NCBI GenBank assembly: GCA_033557465.1
Contig: CM066041.1
Span: forward strand, 154,169,532 to 154,233,531
Source: Ichthyophis bannanicus
Taxonomy: Eukaryota; Chordata; Amphibia; Gymnophiona; Ichthyophiidae
DNA length: 64,000 bases
Direction: 5' to 3'
How positions within the stretch are numbered: position 1 is the first letter of the stretch; each line of letters opens with the position of its first letter. Shown one piece after another: positions 11,345 to 21,074 of this stretch. The notes under the pieces are model-generated. The model was not told the origin of the DNA, did not search any database, and saw nothing but the letters and a program-made list of their open reading frames with translations. Position numbers and translations under genes: made by a program.

Positions 11345-11962
11345 TTCAATAGAGTATTGGCAACAATCACAGGTGGTACAAGAAAAATGGCCCAAATCAG
11401 TATGTTGCTCAAAAGATTGTCTATCCAAAGGAGAAGAAGTAATGCCCACTAAATCGCAAAGGTTTGAACCTCTAGTGTGAGCTATTTGTAATCTCTTCTG
11501 AAAACAAGAATGTAACTGCAGAATATGCCAGTGTTTTAAAAGAATCTTTTTAATTTGTGTTGTGTGTGACATATATGGTAATACACCCACTATTATGTCA
11601 GATTGAGTTGACAGTGATTATTAGATTCAACCAAATCTGCAGAAGAAAATAACCATTCTCGGGTGAATTTGGCTCGTAAAAACGCTCATCTAATGACCTT
11701 GCTTGGATATCCTCTTTGTATCAGACGTTGTGATAATTCCTGTGCATGATCTAAAAAATCATCAAAATTTGAACAAATATGCCTTAAATGTAAAAATTGT
11801 CCAAATGGAAGGCCTTTTTTTAAAAAACAAAGGATGAAAACTCGAATAATTTAATAATGTATTTCTCTGTACTGATTTTCTAAACAGAATGGTATGAAGC
11901 ATATTATCCCGTTTCATAATTAAAACATCCAAAAATTCCAATTTGGAAAAATGGTAATGCAT
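11306..11962 (-). pseudogene. PLE RT thumb and linker region
   Basis: Two frames continue the RT. Frame 11762-11962 begins MHYHFSKLEFLDVLIMK, the PLE FLDV block after the catalytic palm. Just downstream (about 11690-11760), in another frame, come LDHAQELSQRLIQRGYP-like residues, a conserved PLE thumb signature. Frame 11306-11590 ends with FSCTTCDCCQYSIE, a cysteine-rich linker before the endonuclease. At least two frameshifts separate these parts. The linker continues past the fold-back insert at 10579, where YSIE is repeated. Confidence 0.8.
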
Positions 11963-11980
11963 GGTAAAGGATAAATTAGG

Positions 11981-12940
11981 TCATAAAGAATTCAACCAAT
12001 CCAAAAATGAATGTAAACTCATCTCAGATCCTTTCCAGAGAAAAAATATATCATCAAGGAATCTGACCCAAAGAACTACGTCCATAAACCATAGGGATGG
12101 ATAAATCAAAAACGACTCAAAATCAGCCAGATATAATGTGGCTATGGATGGGGCCACCACTGCCCCCATAGCAATCCCATGGACTTGATGGTAATATTGC
12201 TGTTCAAATTGGAAATAGTTCATGGTGAGCACTAAACCAAGAAGCTGTTGAAAAAATGCCCGAGGAATCCTGATTGGTAAAGGAAGTTGAAACTGAGAAA
12301 TCACAGCTAAGGCTTGATCTTGCTCAATGTTAGTATACAATGCTGTTACATCGAGCGAAACAAGCCATAAATTATCAACTGGATCTGTGACAGCATCAAG
12401 TTTAGTGATGAAGTGAGTGGTATCCTTTAAGAAAGAAGATACTTTTTGAGCACATGGTTGTAAAAACACGTCACAAAATTTGGAAAGCGGTTCTAACACC
12501 GATCCCCGACAGGAGACAATAGGTCTACCTGGAGGCATAGCTAGAGATTTGTGAATTTTTGGTACTGTGTATATGATTGGCGTTAACGGGTGTAGTAAAG
12601 TCAAGAACGTGAATTCTCGTTTAGTAATCCAATTCTTAGATAATGCTTCATGCATAATAAGCCAAATCTCTTGTTGCAAGCTCACTGTAGGATTCTCAGA
12701 CATTTTAACATAATATTTGGTATCATTTAACTGTCCTAAAGGATGAGACCGATATTGAGATGATGACTGAACTACTGTAGCTCCACCTTTGTCCGCTCTG
12801 TGGATAACTAAATCTTGATTATTTCTTAATTCCCGCAGAGCTTGCCATTGATCATTCAACAAATTGTGAAATCGAGATTTTAAACCAGTTGCTTCAAAAT
12901 TAGCCACATCATTTAGAACTAATTTTTGATATGTCTCAAT
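11981..12940 (-). pseudogene. PLE reverse transcriptase (Neptune/Penelope type)
   Basis: A 308-codon frame (11981-12907) carries the RT core. HRADKGGATVV lies near residue 38, the fingers TPIIYTVPKIHKS near residue 108, and the first catalytic aspartate in LVSLDVTALYTNI near residue 185. IAMGAVVAPSIATLYLADFE lies near residue 245 and the paired catalytic aspartates in VLWVRFLDDIFFLWKG near residue 283. These order and motif details are those of PLE RTs, which are related to telomerase RT. The N-terminus continues in another frame into the right arm (12919-13119), so a frameshift separates it. The active site itself looks intact. Confidence 0.9.
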
Positions 12941-12944
12941 AAGG

Positions 12945-13655
12945 GATCAGCCTTCTTTGAAGTAACAGGATCTAGTAGGTTAATTAAGTGCATCTGTTCT
13001 ATCTTGTGTAGATAGGGGCTGTTTTTCATGACGTAAGTAGCTGTGATTGGCTCTAACTGGTATTTAATCATGGATTCCTTTTCTGTGGTATTAGATCGTA
13101 TATGAGCATGCGCTAGCATCCTGAAGAATTGGGGAGCTAAGCTTTTGTTTGCAGTAAAGGAGGGCGTTGATACAGGGCATTAATATTGATTTGCCCGAAA
13201 CGCAGTACTGTGTTCTTTTTCAAAACTGCGGATATCTAAGAGACTGAAATCTAACCGAGTCTGGAGAAATGCTCTGGCTTGGGTTTTCCATGGACAACAG
13301 ATAAGTAACTTCCATTATTTGTTACTCTTGATTATCCTATTGGATCGGTTTCAGTAGTTTATGTTTGTTGGAAGAAAAATATTTTTTGAATACGTTTTGG
13401 TGTAGGGCACACTATTACATGGTGGTTTACCTACTTTTAAGCTCTTGCTGGTGCTCTTTAAATTGAGACTAGATAGGCCATGTGGTCTTTTTCTGTCATC
13501 ATGTTTCTATGTTTCTATAAAGGAGTAAAACGGATGTACTGCCACGAGAGGTAGTTTTTTCCTCATGGCTAACCTTCCAACATTTACACATACATACATA
13601 CTTTAGCTCACAACCTTTTTGATTCTGCTCTATTTTTGTTTTTGTGAGATTTACA
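12945..13655. repeat. PLE terminal arm, right
   Basis: It mirrors 9537-10170. It includes the upstream part of the RT frame (12919-13119). A gap of about 50 bp in the alignment is the inserted CR1 tail at about 13470-13525. Beyond 13655 about 32 bp with no counterpart in the left arm run to the target duplication. Confidence 0.9.
13470..13522 (+). mobile_element. Very short CR1 3' tail inserted in the PLE arm
   Basis: ACTAGATAGGCCATGTGGTC...TTTCTATGTTTCTAT is the terminal ~50 bp of the CR1 family that ends at 49492. The matching place in the other arm (complement of about 9650-9660) lacks it, giving a clean empty site. TTGAG on the left and a GGAG-like stretch on the right may be the remains of a short duplication. 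Confidence 0.85.
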
Positions 13656-13687
13656 TAGAGTAACAGTTATTTTTGGACTATTGATTC

Positions 13688-13702
13688 GCTGATTCAACCA
13701 CA
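13688..13702. repeat. PLE target-site duplication, right copy
   Basis: An exact 15-bp match to 9522-9536 in the same orientation. Confidence 0.92.
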
Positions 13703-13894
13703 GCTGTGGCCTCCTTTGGACCACATGGCCATTGCCTCTGACAATGCTTCTTCCTGAACCAGGACAAAGCCACAGTTCATACAAACCTCCAGTTGATACA
13801 CCCCTGGATGTGCAGGCAGCAGGACTGCAAACATCTGTTAGACAATGCCACATAGCATAACTGGTATAGAAAAGGTGGCAGAAGTACTATTACT
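13703..13894. other. Pre-insertion flank of the PLE, unassigned
   Basis: This is the continuation of the DNA at 9480-9521 before PLE insertion. No domain is recognised in the 81-codon minus frame (13608-13853), which crosses the PLE end. Confidence 0.4.
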
Positions 13895-14249
13895 CCTCTA
13901 CCTTCTATTTCCTCTGCCCTCGTCTCTGGAACTCGCTCCCCACAGCCCTCCGCTTGAAATCTTCACTCAAAACCTTTAAGGCCAAACTAAAAACCCACCT
14001 TTTCTGCTCCGCCTTCAACCTTCCCCCTCCCACTGTCCCCCTTCCCTCCCCCACGCTGAAGCGCACTTACCAGCCTACTTCTACACTTGCTTTCTGATCC
14101 TTTCCCCCCCTCTATTCTTTACCTCTACTCTTTCCTGTCCATTTGAATTGGCGGTCTTTTCTCTTTCCAGCAGCCTTTGATATGTTTGTAAACCGCTCAG
14201 ATGCTTTTGTGATGGGCGGTATAATAAGTTTTTAATAAACAATAAACAA
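13895..14249 (+). mobile_element. L2-type LINE 3' end
   Basis: It encodes a WNSLPTALR-like C-terminus with FKAKLKTHLF (about 13925-14005). A pyrimidine-rich 3' UTR follows, then the signature GTAAACCGCTCAGATGCTTT and GGCGGTATAATAAG with a TAAACAATAAACAAT tail. It is truncated 5' and lies tail to tail with the minus-strand LINE that starts at 14250. Confidence 0.82.
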
Positions 14250-16590
14250 TACTATTTATCATTTCTGTTGTGCTACACAGCATATGCAGTATTGTATAAA
14301 CACATGTAAGAGACAGTCCTTGCTTATCAGAGTTTACAATCTAGTCAAGACGGACAACACAACAACTGGGAACTAGGATATGTCAAGGGGAATGGTAAGG
14401 AAAGACATAAGGAGGTGAACAGAAGGCTGAGAGGATCAGGATCTGAAAGCAGTCTGAAAGAGATGTGGTTTTAGCCTGGATCTGAAAAGGGCCTGACGTA
14501 CTAACTCGGTAATTTGTTCCAGGCATAAGGAGCAGCAAGATGGAAAGATTGAAGTCTAAAATTGGCAGTGGAAGAGAAGGGCATAGATAGAAGGGATCTG
14601 CCAGATGAGCGAAGTTTCTGAGGAGCAGTGTAGGGAGAGGAAAAGTAGTGAGGAGCAGCTGAATGAAGGCACTCTGTAAGTCAGCAGTAGAAGTCTGAAT
14701 GGGATATAGAAACTGATAGGGAGCCAATGAAGTGACTTGAGAAGAGGGGTGATATGAGCATAGTAACACTGGCAGAAGATTTGCCATGCAACTGAGTTTT
14801 GAACCGATTGAAGAGGGGAGAGATGATTCAGAGGAAAACCAGCAAGGAGGATGTTGCAATAATCTAGACTGGAGGTGACCAGAGAATGTATTAGGGTCTT
14901 AGTAGTGCATTCAGAATTGAAGGGACAAATTTTGCCGATGTTATACAGAGAAAGAAACAACAGGTTTTGGCTATCTGTTGGATGTGTGTGGAGGAGGGGG
15001 AGGTGTCAAAGATGACCCCAAAGTTGCGAGCCAAGTAAACGGGGAGGACCAAAATGTTATCCACAGAAACAGAGAGAGGACTAAGGAGGGAGGTGGGTTT
15101 AGGGGGAAGGATAAGCTTGGTTTGGCCATGTTCACTTTCAAACAGTGGCAGGACATTCAAGCACCAAATTCAGATAAGCAGTCTGGATTCCCCGAGAGAT
15201 TTCAGGTGTAGGGAGGTTGATCTGAGAGTCATCCGTGTAGAGATGGTACTGAAAACCATGGGAAGAGATGAGTGCACCCCAAGGGACTGGGTCTAGAGAG
15301 AAAAGGAGAGGTCCCAAGACAGAGCCCTGGGAGCGGGATAGCAGTTGTGCAGTGGGAGAAATAAGAAAACCAGGACAGAACAGAGCCCCTAAATCTTAGT
15401 GAGGACAGAGTATTGAGGAGAAGGTGGTGATCAATAGTGTCAAAAGCAGAAGATAAATCGAGAAGGATGAGGATCGAGTAAAGGCCCTTGGATTTGGCAA
15501 GGAACAAGTCATTGGAGATTCTGGCAAGAGCTATTTCAGTATAATGTAGAGGGTGAAAGACAGGTTGCAAAGGAGGGCTTGAGAGGAGTTTAGAAATAAA
15601 GGGGAGATGGGTTGATTAATTAGGGTCTAGTGAGGGCTTCTTGAGGAGAGGTGTAACCGTATCATGCTTAAAGGCTGAAAAAACAGTTGCAGTAGAAAGC
15701 AATAGGTTGAGGATATGACAGATGGACAGGATAACAGTGGAGGAGAATGAGCTTAGCAGACAGTGGGTATGGGGTCAGAGAGGATGGTAGTAAGTTTGGA
15801 AGAGGAGAACAGATGTGTGGTTTCTTCCTCAGTGATCTTAGAAAAGGAAGAGAGGGTGACAAGAGGTTGAAGGAAGGATTTGGGAGTGTAGAGGGTGAAA
15901 GGGAGATGTAGATGATCCCAGCAGGAACTCAAGAGCAATCTTGTGGACTTTGTCATAGAAATAGCCAAAGTCTGGGCAGAAAGGGGTAAGGGGGAGTTGC
16001 AGGTGGAGGCACTTTGAGGAGAGAGCTGAGAATCATAAAGAGACGGCAAAGATCAAAAGCAAGAGAGTTAGTGAGGTGGACATAGTAGTCTTCCTTGGCA
16101 AGTGCAATAGCTACTGGAAAGGAGCTAGCATGAATTTGAAATGTAGGACGTCTGCAATGATGTGGGATTTGAGCTAAATGCACTCAGCTGAGCAGGCACA
16201 GAAATGTAGATAGCGGGTTTTAGAGGACAGCCAGGGCTGAGGTACAGTATGCTTCACAGGATGTGGAATAGGAGGAGCAAAAGCATCCAGAGCAGAGGAG
16301 AGTATAGTGTTGTAGGAAGATAACTGCTTATCAATAGACTCAGATGGCATAGTGGAGGAAAGAGGTGATGAGACAGCAGTGGAGAGAGCCAATGGGTTGA
16401 TAATGAAGATTTCTAAAGATGTTGGAGGAGATTGAGCAAGACTGAGGTTGGTGAGTGATGAAGAGTGAAGGTGGTGATCAGATAAGGGAAGAACTGAGGT
16501 GCAGAGCTTTGAGAGCAGTGATCATGGTGGTGAGTAGGAACAGTAAAGCACAGCTGGAGGTTGACTGATGAGGAAGGAGCTTTAAGACAT
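14250..16590 (-). mobile_element. L2-type LINE, long but broken copy
   Basis: Minus-strand frames give consecutive ORF2 blocks. FAPPIPHPVKHTVPQPW (linker, about 16240) is followed by the RT block LLDLSSAFDTIDHHLLL (about 15440) and the thumb and C-terminus SLDYCNILLAGFP and LHWLPI (about 14720-14870). The 3' UTR at 14275-14340 shares SAGAGTTTACAATCTAGTCA-like text with the LINE at 22935. The frames are interrupted many times (at least six overlapping fragments). The YADD region at about 15210-15260 is not in a clean frame. No endonuclease domain is seen, so it is probably 5'-truncated. Confidence 0.85.
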
Positions 16591-16599
16591 AAGTATTTT

Positions 16600-16985
16600 T
16601 AAGTGTTCATCTCGCACACATGCATTCCCACCACATGGTAGAGGACAGGTACAGCATAGGTGGCAGTGATACAGGCATATCCCTCACACACACACATGCC
16701 CTGCCCCAGTATAGACCAAGTACTATACAGGCGACAGCTGTATGAGCGCATCTATCTCACATATACCCTGCCCCAGTAGAGAACAGGTGCAGCACAGGTG
16801 ACAGCTCGACGAGCTCATCTATCTCATACACACACCACCCCAGTAGAGACTAGGTACAATACAGGTGGCAACTCTACGAGTTCATCTCGCACACACAGCA
16901 TTTCAGTAGAGAAGAGGAACAACACAGGTGGTGGCAGCACAAACTCATCTCGCACATAACCTGCCCAAGTAGAGAACAACAAAAA
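16600..16985. repeat. Minisatellite, about 75-bp unit (left block)
   Basis: About five diverged copies share CCAGTAGAGACCAGGTACAG, then CACAGGTGGCAGC, ACGAGCTCATCT and a (CA)n-rich link. The same repeat resumes at 25260 after the CR1/L2 nest, so the nest appears to sit inside one array. Short minus frames in it (16824-17024) are fortuitous. Confidence 0.8.
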
Positions 16986-17004
16986 AAATGTAATTACATT
17001 TAAA

Positions 17005-17169
17005 TTGGGACTAGGAAAATCCACTGCTTACTCCTGGGATAAGCAAAGTGAATCTTTCTAACTTTTGGGAACATGACAGGTACTTGTGACCTGGATTGGC
17101 CACTGTTGGAAACAGCATACTGGGCTAGATGGACTTTTGGTCTGATCCAGTATGGCATTTCTTAGGTTC
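17005..17169 (+). mobile_element. CR1 3' UTR fragment
   Basis: AAATCCACTGCTTACTCCTG through GTATGGCATTTCTTAGGTTC matches the CR1 3' end at 1175-1329. It faces the 3' end of a minus-strand CR1 that starts one base further on. Confidence 0.85.
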
Positions 17170-19108
17170 AGTAGAAACATAAGAAATGCCTTACTGGGTC
17201 AGACCAAGGTCCATCAAGCAAGTATGTTGCTTCCAACAGTGGCCAATCCAGCCCACAAATACCTGGCAGGCTCCCAAAGAGGCAAACAGGTTCCACAATG
17301 CTTGTCCCGGGGCAAGCAGTGGATTTCCCGGGTCCTCTTTAATAATGGTTTATGGACCTTTCTTTCAGGAACTTGTCCAAACCTTTTTTAAACCCAGCTG
17401 CACTAACAGCTTTTACTACATCCTCCGGTAATGAATTCCATAGTTTGATTACATGTTGGGTGAAACATATTTTCTCTTATTAGCCTTAAATGGGTTACAC
17501 TGTAGCTTCATTGCATGTCCCCTAGTCTTTCTACTTTTTGATGCAGTAAAGAATTGATCTATGTTTACTCATTCTACTCCATTCATTAATTTATAGACTT
17601 CTATCATATCTCCCATCAGCTGTCTCTTTTCCAAGTTAAGAACCCTAACCTTTTAAGCCTCTCCTCATAGGGGTATCATTTCATTCTCTTTACCATTTTT
17701 GTCGATCTAATTTATACCTTTTCTAATTTGGCTATATCCCTTTTAAGATATGGCGACCAGAATTGCATACAATGTTCAAGATATCGCACTATGGAATGAT
17801 ACAGAGGCATTATACTGTAATATCTTTTGTTTAATTCTCATTCCTTTTTTTTATGATTCACAGCATTCTATTTGCTTTTTTGGCCGCTGCTGTACACTGG
17901 GCGGAGGGTTTCAGCGTATTATAATACGATGTTTCCTACATCTTTTTCCTGGATGGTGGTTTCTGAGGTGATACCTTGCATCATGTAACCATAACTTTGG
18001 TTGTTCTTTCCTAGGTGCATAACTTTGCACTTGTCCACATTAAATTTCTTCTGCTGTTTGGATGTCCAGTCTTCCAATTTATCAAGGTCCTCTTGAAATT
18101 TTTCACAGTCCTCTTGCATTTTAACAGCTTTGAATAATTTTGTATCATCTGTGAATTTTATCACCTCACTCGTTATTCCTATTTCCAAGTAATTTATGAA
18201 TATGTTAAAAAGCAGCGGGCTCAGCACAGATCCCTGAGGTACTCCACTATTCACTTTTCTCCATTGAGAAAATTGGCCATTTAGCCTTACTCTCTGCTTT
18301 CTGTCTTTTAACCAGTTCCTGATTCACAATACTGCACTGCCTCCAATCCCATGATTTTTTTTTTAATTTTGCCAAGAGCCTCTCATGAGGGACCTTGTTA
18401 AAGACTTTCTGAAAATCCAGATACACTATATTGGCGAGCTCACCTTTTGTCTACCTCAAAAAAATATAACAGATTAGTAAAACAAGACTTTCCTTGGCTA
18501 AATCCATGCTGGCTTTCTCCCATTAAACCATGGCTATCTACATTGTTCAGTATTTTTATTCTTTCTAATGGTTTCTACCATTTTACCTGGTATTGACCTC
18601 AGGCTCACTGGTCTGTAGTTTCCCGGATCACCCCTTGAACCCTTTTATAAATTGTAGTTACATTGGCCAATCTCCAATCCTCAGGTACTACAGATGATTT
18701 TAATGATAGTTCACAGATTACTAATAGTAGGTCTGCAATCTCATATTTTAGTTCTTTTAACACCCTTGGATATATACCATCCAGTCCAGGTGATTTGCTA
18801 CTCTCCAGTTTATCATATAGTTGTCAAACATCTTCATGGTTTACAAGATTTGTTTCAATACTTCTGATTCATTACCTTTAAATACCATTTCAGGCATCGG
18901 TAACTTCCCTAAATCTTCTTCATTAAAGAGTGAAACAAAGAATTAAGTCTCTCTGCTATGTCCTCCCTTAGCGCCCCTTTTACCCTTCCATCATCCAGTG
19001 GTCCAACTTACTCTCTCACAGGTTTTTTGCTACAAATGTACTTGAAAAGGTTTTTATTATGTGTTTTTGCTTCCACGGCAAGCTTCTCTCTTTGCCTGCC
19101 TTATCAAT
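17170..19108 (-). mobile_element. CR1 copy A (minus strand), 3' half
   Basis: Its 3' end is at 17170 (complement ends GGCATTTCTTATGTTTCTAC). It is collinear in reverse with 22434 back to about 20525 of the plus-strand copy. It includes a frame at 17919-18254 with [20 protein letters not shown] and the catalytic block KFTDDTKLFKA (FTDD intact), then [16 protein letters not shown]. The copy stops abruptly at TTATCAATGC (about 19108) and continues at 22440, because another CR1 has inserted into it. Confidence 0.88.
17919..18254 (-). pseudogene. CR1 copy A reverse transcriptase fragment
   Basis: This 111-codon piece of the ORF2 RT carries [20 protein letters not shown] at its start and FTDD at about residues 36-39. 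It then has the [16 protein letters not shown] stretch typical of tetrapod CR1. The two catalytic aspartates are present, unlike in the plus-strand copy (FADH). Frames on both sides are broken. Confidence 0.88.
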
Positions 19109-19119
19109 GCGCAGGACTC

Positions 19120-19320
19120 AAAAGTCAGGCAGAGCTCCGGAGTCTCAATGCGTGGATGAGACAATGGTGCAGAGATGAGGGTTTTGGATTTGTTAGGAAC
19201 TGGGGAACATTCTAGGGAAAGGAGGGGCTCTTCCGAAGGGATGGGCTTCACCTTAACCGGGATGGAACCAGGCTGCTGGCATTAACCTTTAAAAAGGAGA
19301 TAGAGCAGCTTTTAAACTAG
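19120..19320 (+). pseudogene. CR1 ORF1 C-terminal end (SGNH/esterase-type)
   Basis: The frame reads SLNAWMRQWCRDEGFGFV, then NWGTF, an in-frame TAG (about 19213-19215), and then GLFRRDGLHLNRDGTRLLA before a stop at 19318-19320. The D-x-x-H in DGLHL (D at 19240-19242, H at 19249-19251) is the last catalytic block of the SGNH hydrolase domain known in ORF1 of many CR1 elements. Only this end remains, because the copy is truncated 5'. ORF2 starts 35 bp downstream. Confidence 0.78.
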
Positions 19321-19355
19321 ATATTAGGGGAAAGCCGACAGTCGCCCAAGAGCGG

Positions 19356-21074
19356 ATGGTTCGGAAGAATGTATCCTTGAAGGATACTACCAAAAGCAGA
19401 GAGGTTCAACAAAAGAGTAAAGTAGCCCAAATGCCCTCAAGTATGGAGCAGACAGAGCTTAAAGATCCCAAATTACCCATGTCTAACAATAGCCAAATTA
19501 ATATGAATAAAATACATTCTCTAAAATGCTTGTATGCAAATGCTAGAAGTCTAAAGAATAAGATGGGAGAGTTAGAATATATAGCACTAAATGAAAGGTT
19601 AGATATGATTGGAATATCAGAGACATGGTGGAAGGAGGACAACCAGTGGGACACTGTGATACCTGGGTACAAACTATATTGTAATGATAGAGCTGATCAA
19701 ATTGGTGGAGGGGTTGCGCTCTATGTTAGAGAGGGCATTGACTCAGAAAGGATTAAAGTTTTGCAGGAAACAAAATCTGCTGTAGAATCTATATGGATTG
19801 AAATTCCATATAAAAGGGGGAAGGCGATGGCAGTGGGGGTGTACTATCGAGCACCTGGCCAGAATGACCAAATGGATGATGAAATGCTCAAAGAAATCAA
19901 GGAAGCTAACAAAAGTTACAGCGCAGTAATAATAATGGGTGATTTCAATTACCCCGGTATCGACTGGGTCAGTGTCACGTCAGGACATGCTAGGGAGATA
20001 AAGTTCCTAGATGGAATAAATGACTGCTTCTTGGAGCAGCTGGTTCATGAACCGACCAGAGGGGAAGCCATATTAGACCTAGTCCTTAGTGGAACACCAG
20101 ATCTAGTGCAAGAGATAAGGGTGTTGGGGCCACTTGGCAATAGTGATCATAGCATGATCGCCTTTGATTTAATTAATGGAGGAGGGATAGTAAGGAAATC
20201 CACAGTACTACCTTTTAACTTTCGAAAGGGAGACTATGATAAAATGAGGAAAACAGTTAAGAAAAAACTAAAAGGAGCAGTTGCAAAGGTTAAAGACGTA
20301 CATCAAGCTTGGGTGGTGTTGAAAAATAAAATCTTGGAAGCCCAGATCAGCTGTATTCCATGCTTTAAGAAAAGTGGAAGGAAGTCCAAAAAACTGCCAG
20401 CATGGTTTACAGGTGAGGTCAGAGAGGCTGTTGTTGCCAAAAAAGCATCTTTCAGGAAATGGAAAAAAGAGCCAAACGACGAAACCTGGAAACAGCACAA
20501 GCACTGGCAAGTCAAATGCAAGGCATTGATAAGGCAGGCAAAGGGAGAATTTGAGAAGAAGCTTGCTGCGGAAGCAAAAACGCGAAGTAAAGACCTTTTC
20601 AAGTACATTCGTAGCAAAAAACCTGTGAGAGAGTCAGTTGGTCCATTAGATGATAAAGGGGTTAAAGGAGCACTAAGAGGCGACAAGGCGATAGCGGAGA
20701 GAATGAATGAATTCTTTGCTTCAGTCTTTACTGAGGAAGATGTAGGGATGTTGCCCATGACTGAAGTGGTATTTAAAGGTGCGGAAGAATTGAAGGAAAT
20801 ATCGATACATCGGGAAGATGTATTACAACTATTAGATAAACTGAAGAGTAGCAAATCACCTGGGCCGGATGGTATACATCCAAGGGTGTTGAAAGAACTG
20901 AAATACGAGATTGCAGACCTGCTATTAGTAATCTGTGAACTATCATTAAAATCATCTCTAATACCTGAAGATTGGAAGATCGCCAATGTAACACCAATTT
21001 TTAAAAAGGGTTCCAGGGGTGATCCGGGAAACTACAGACCAGTGAGCCTGACATCAGTACCGGAAAAATGGTAG
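19356..21074 (+). pseudogene. CR1 ORF2 part 1: endonuclease and N-terminal RT
   Basis: The 572-codon frame starts at ATG 19356. The apurinic-type endonuclease shows LKCLYANARSLKNKMGEL (residues about 54-71), GISETWWK (about 89), IIMGDFNYPGIDW (about 193), and GNSDHSMIAFDL (about 265) with the catalytic S-D-H. A linker follows, then RT begins with SKSPGPDGIHPRVLKEL (about 508) and [21 protein letters not shown] (about 545). The frame ends at GKW-like residues, where the sequence is consistent with a one-base loss. RT continues in the frame starting 21068. In an active CR1 this protein nicks DNA and reverse transcribes its RNA. Confidence 0.92.

Larger units (their letters stand above)
9537..13687 (-). 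mobile_element. Penelope-like element (PLE) with inverted terminal arms
   Basis: This 4.15-kb element on the minus strand is bracketed by an exact 15-bp direct repeat. In element orientation it has an upstream terminal arm (about 12950-13655), a PLE-type reverse transcriptase, a linker, a GIY-YIG endonuclease and a downstream arm (9537-10170) inverted relative to the first. PLEs are known to carry LTR-like repeats in direct or inverted orientation and variable target duplications, and they retrotranspose by target-primed reverse transcription. The linker is split by a fold-back insertion (10567-11344), and the right arm carries a CR1 tail. Frameshifts show that it is dead. Confidence 0.92.

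Noticed and set aside
16600..16985. Possible CRISPR-like or regulatory array
   Set aside because: The repeats are contiguous, diverged minisatellite units without unique spacers, in a vertebrate genome.
20303..20986. 227-codon minus-strand frame opposite CR1 ORF2
   Set aside because: Shadow of a real ORF2 on the plus strand. The same antisense peptide pattern appears at 18663-18881 because CR1 copy A is inverted.
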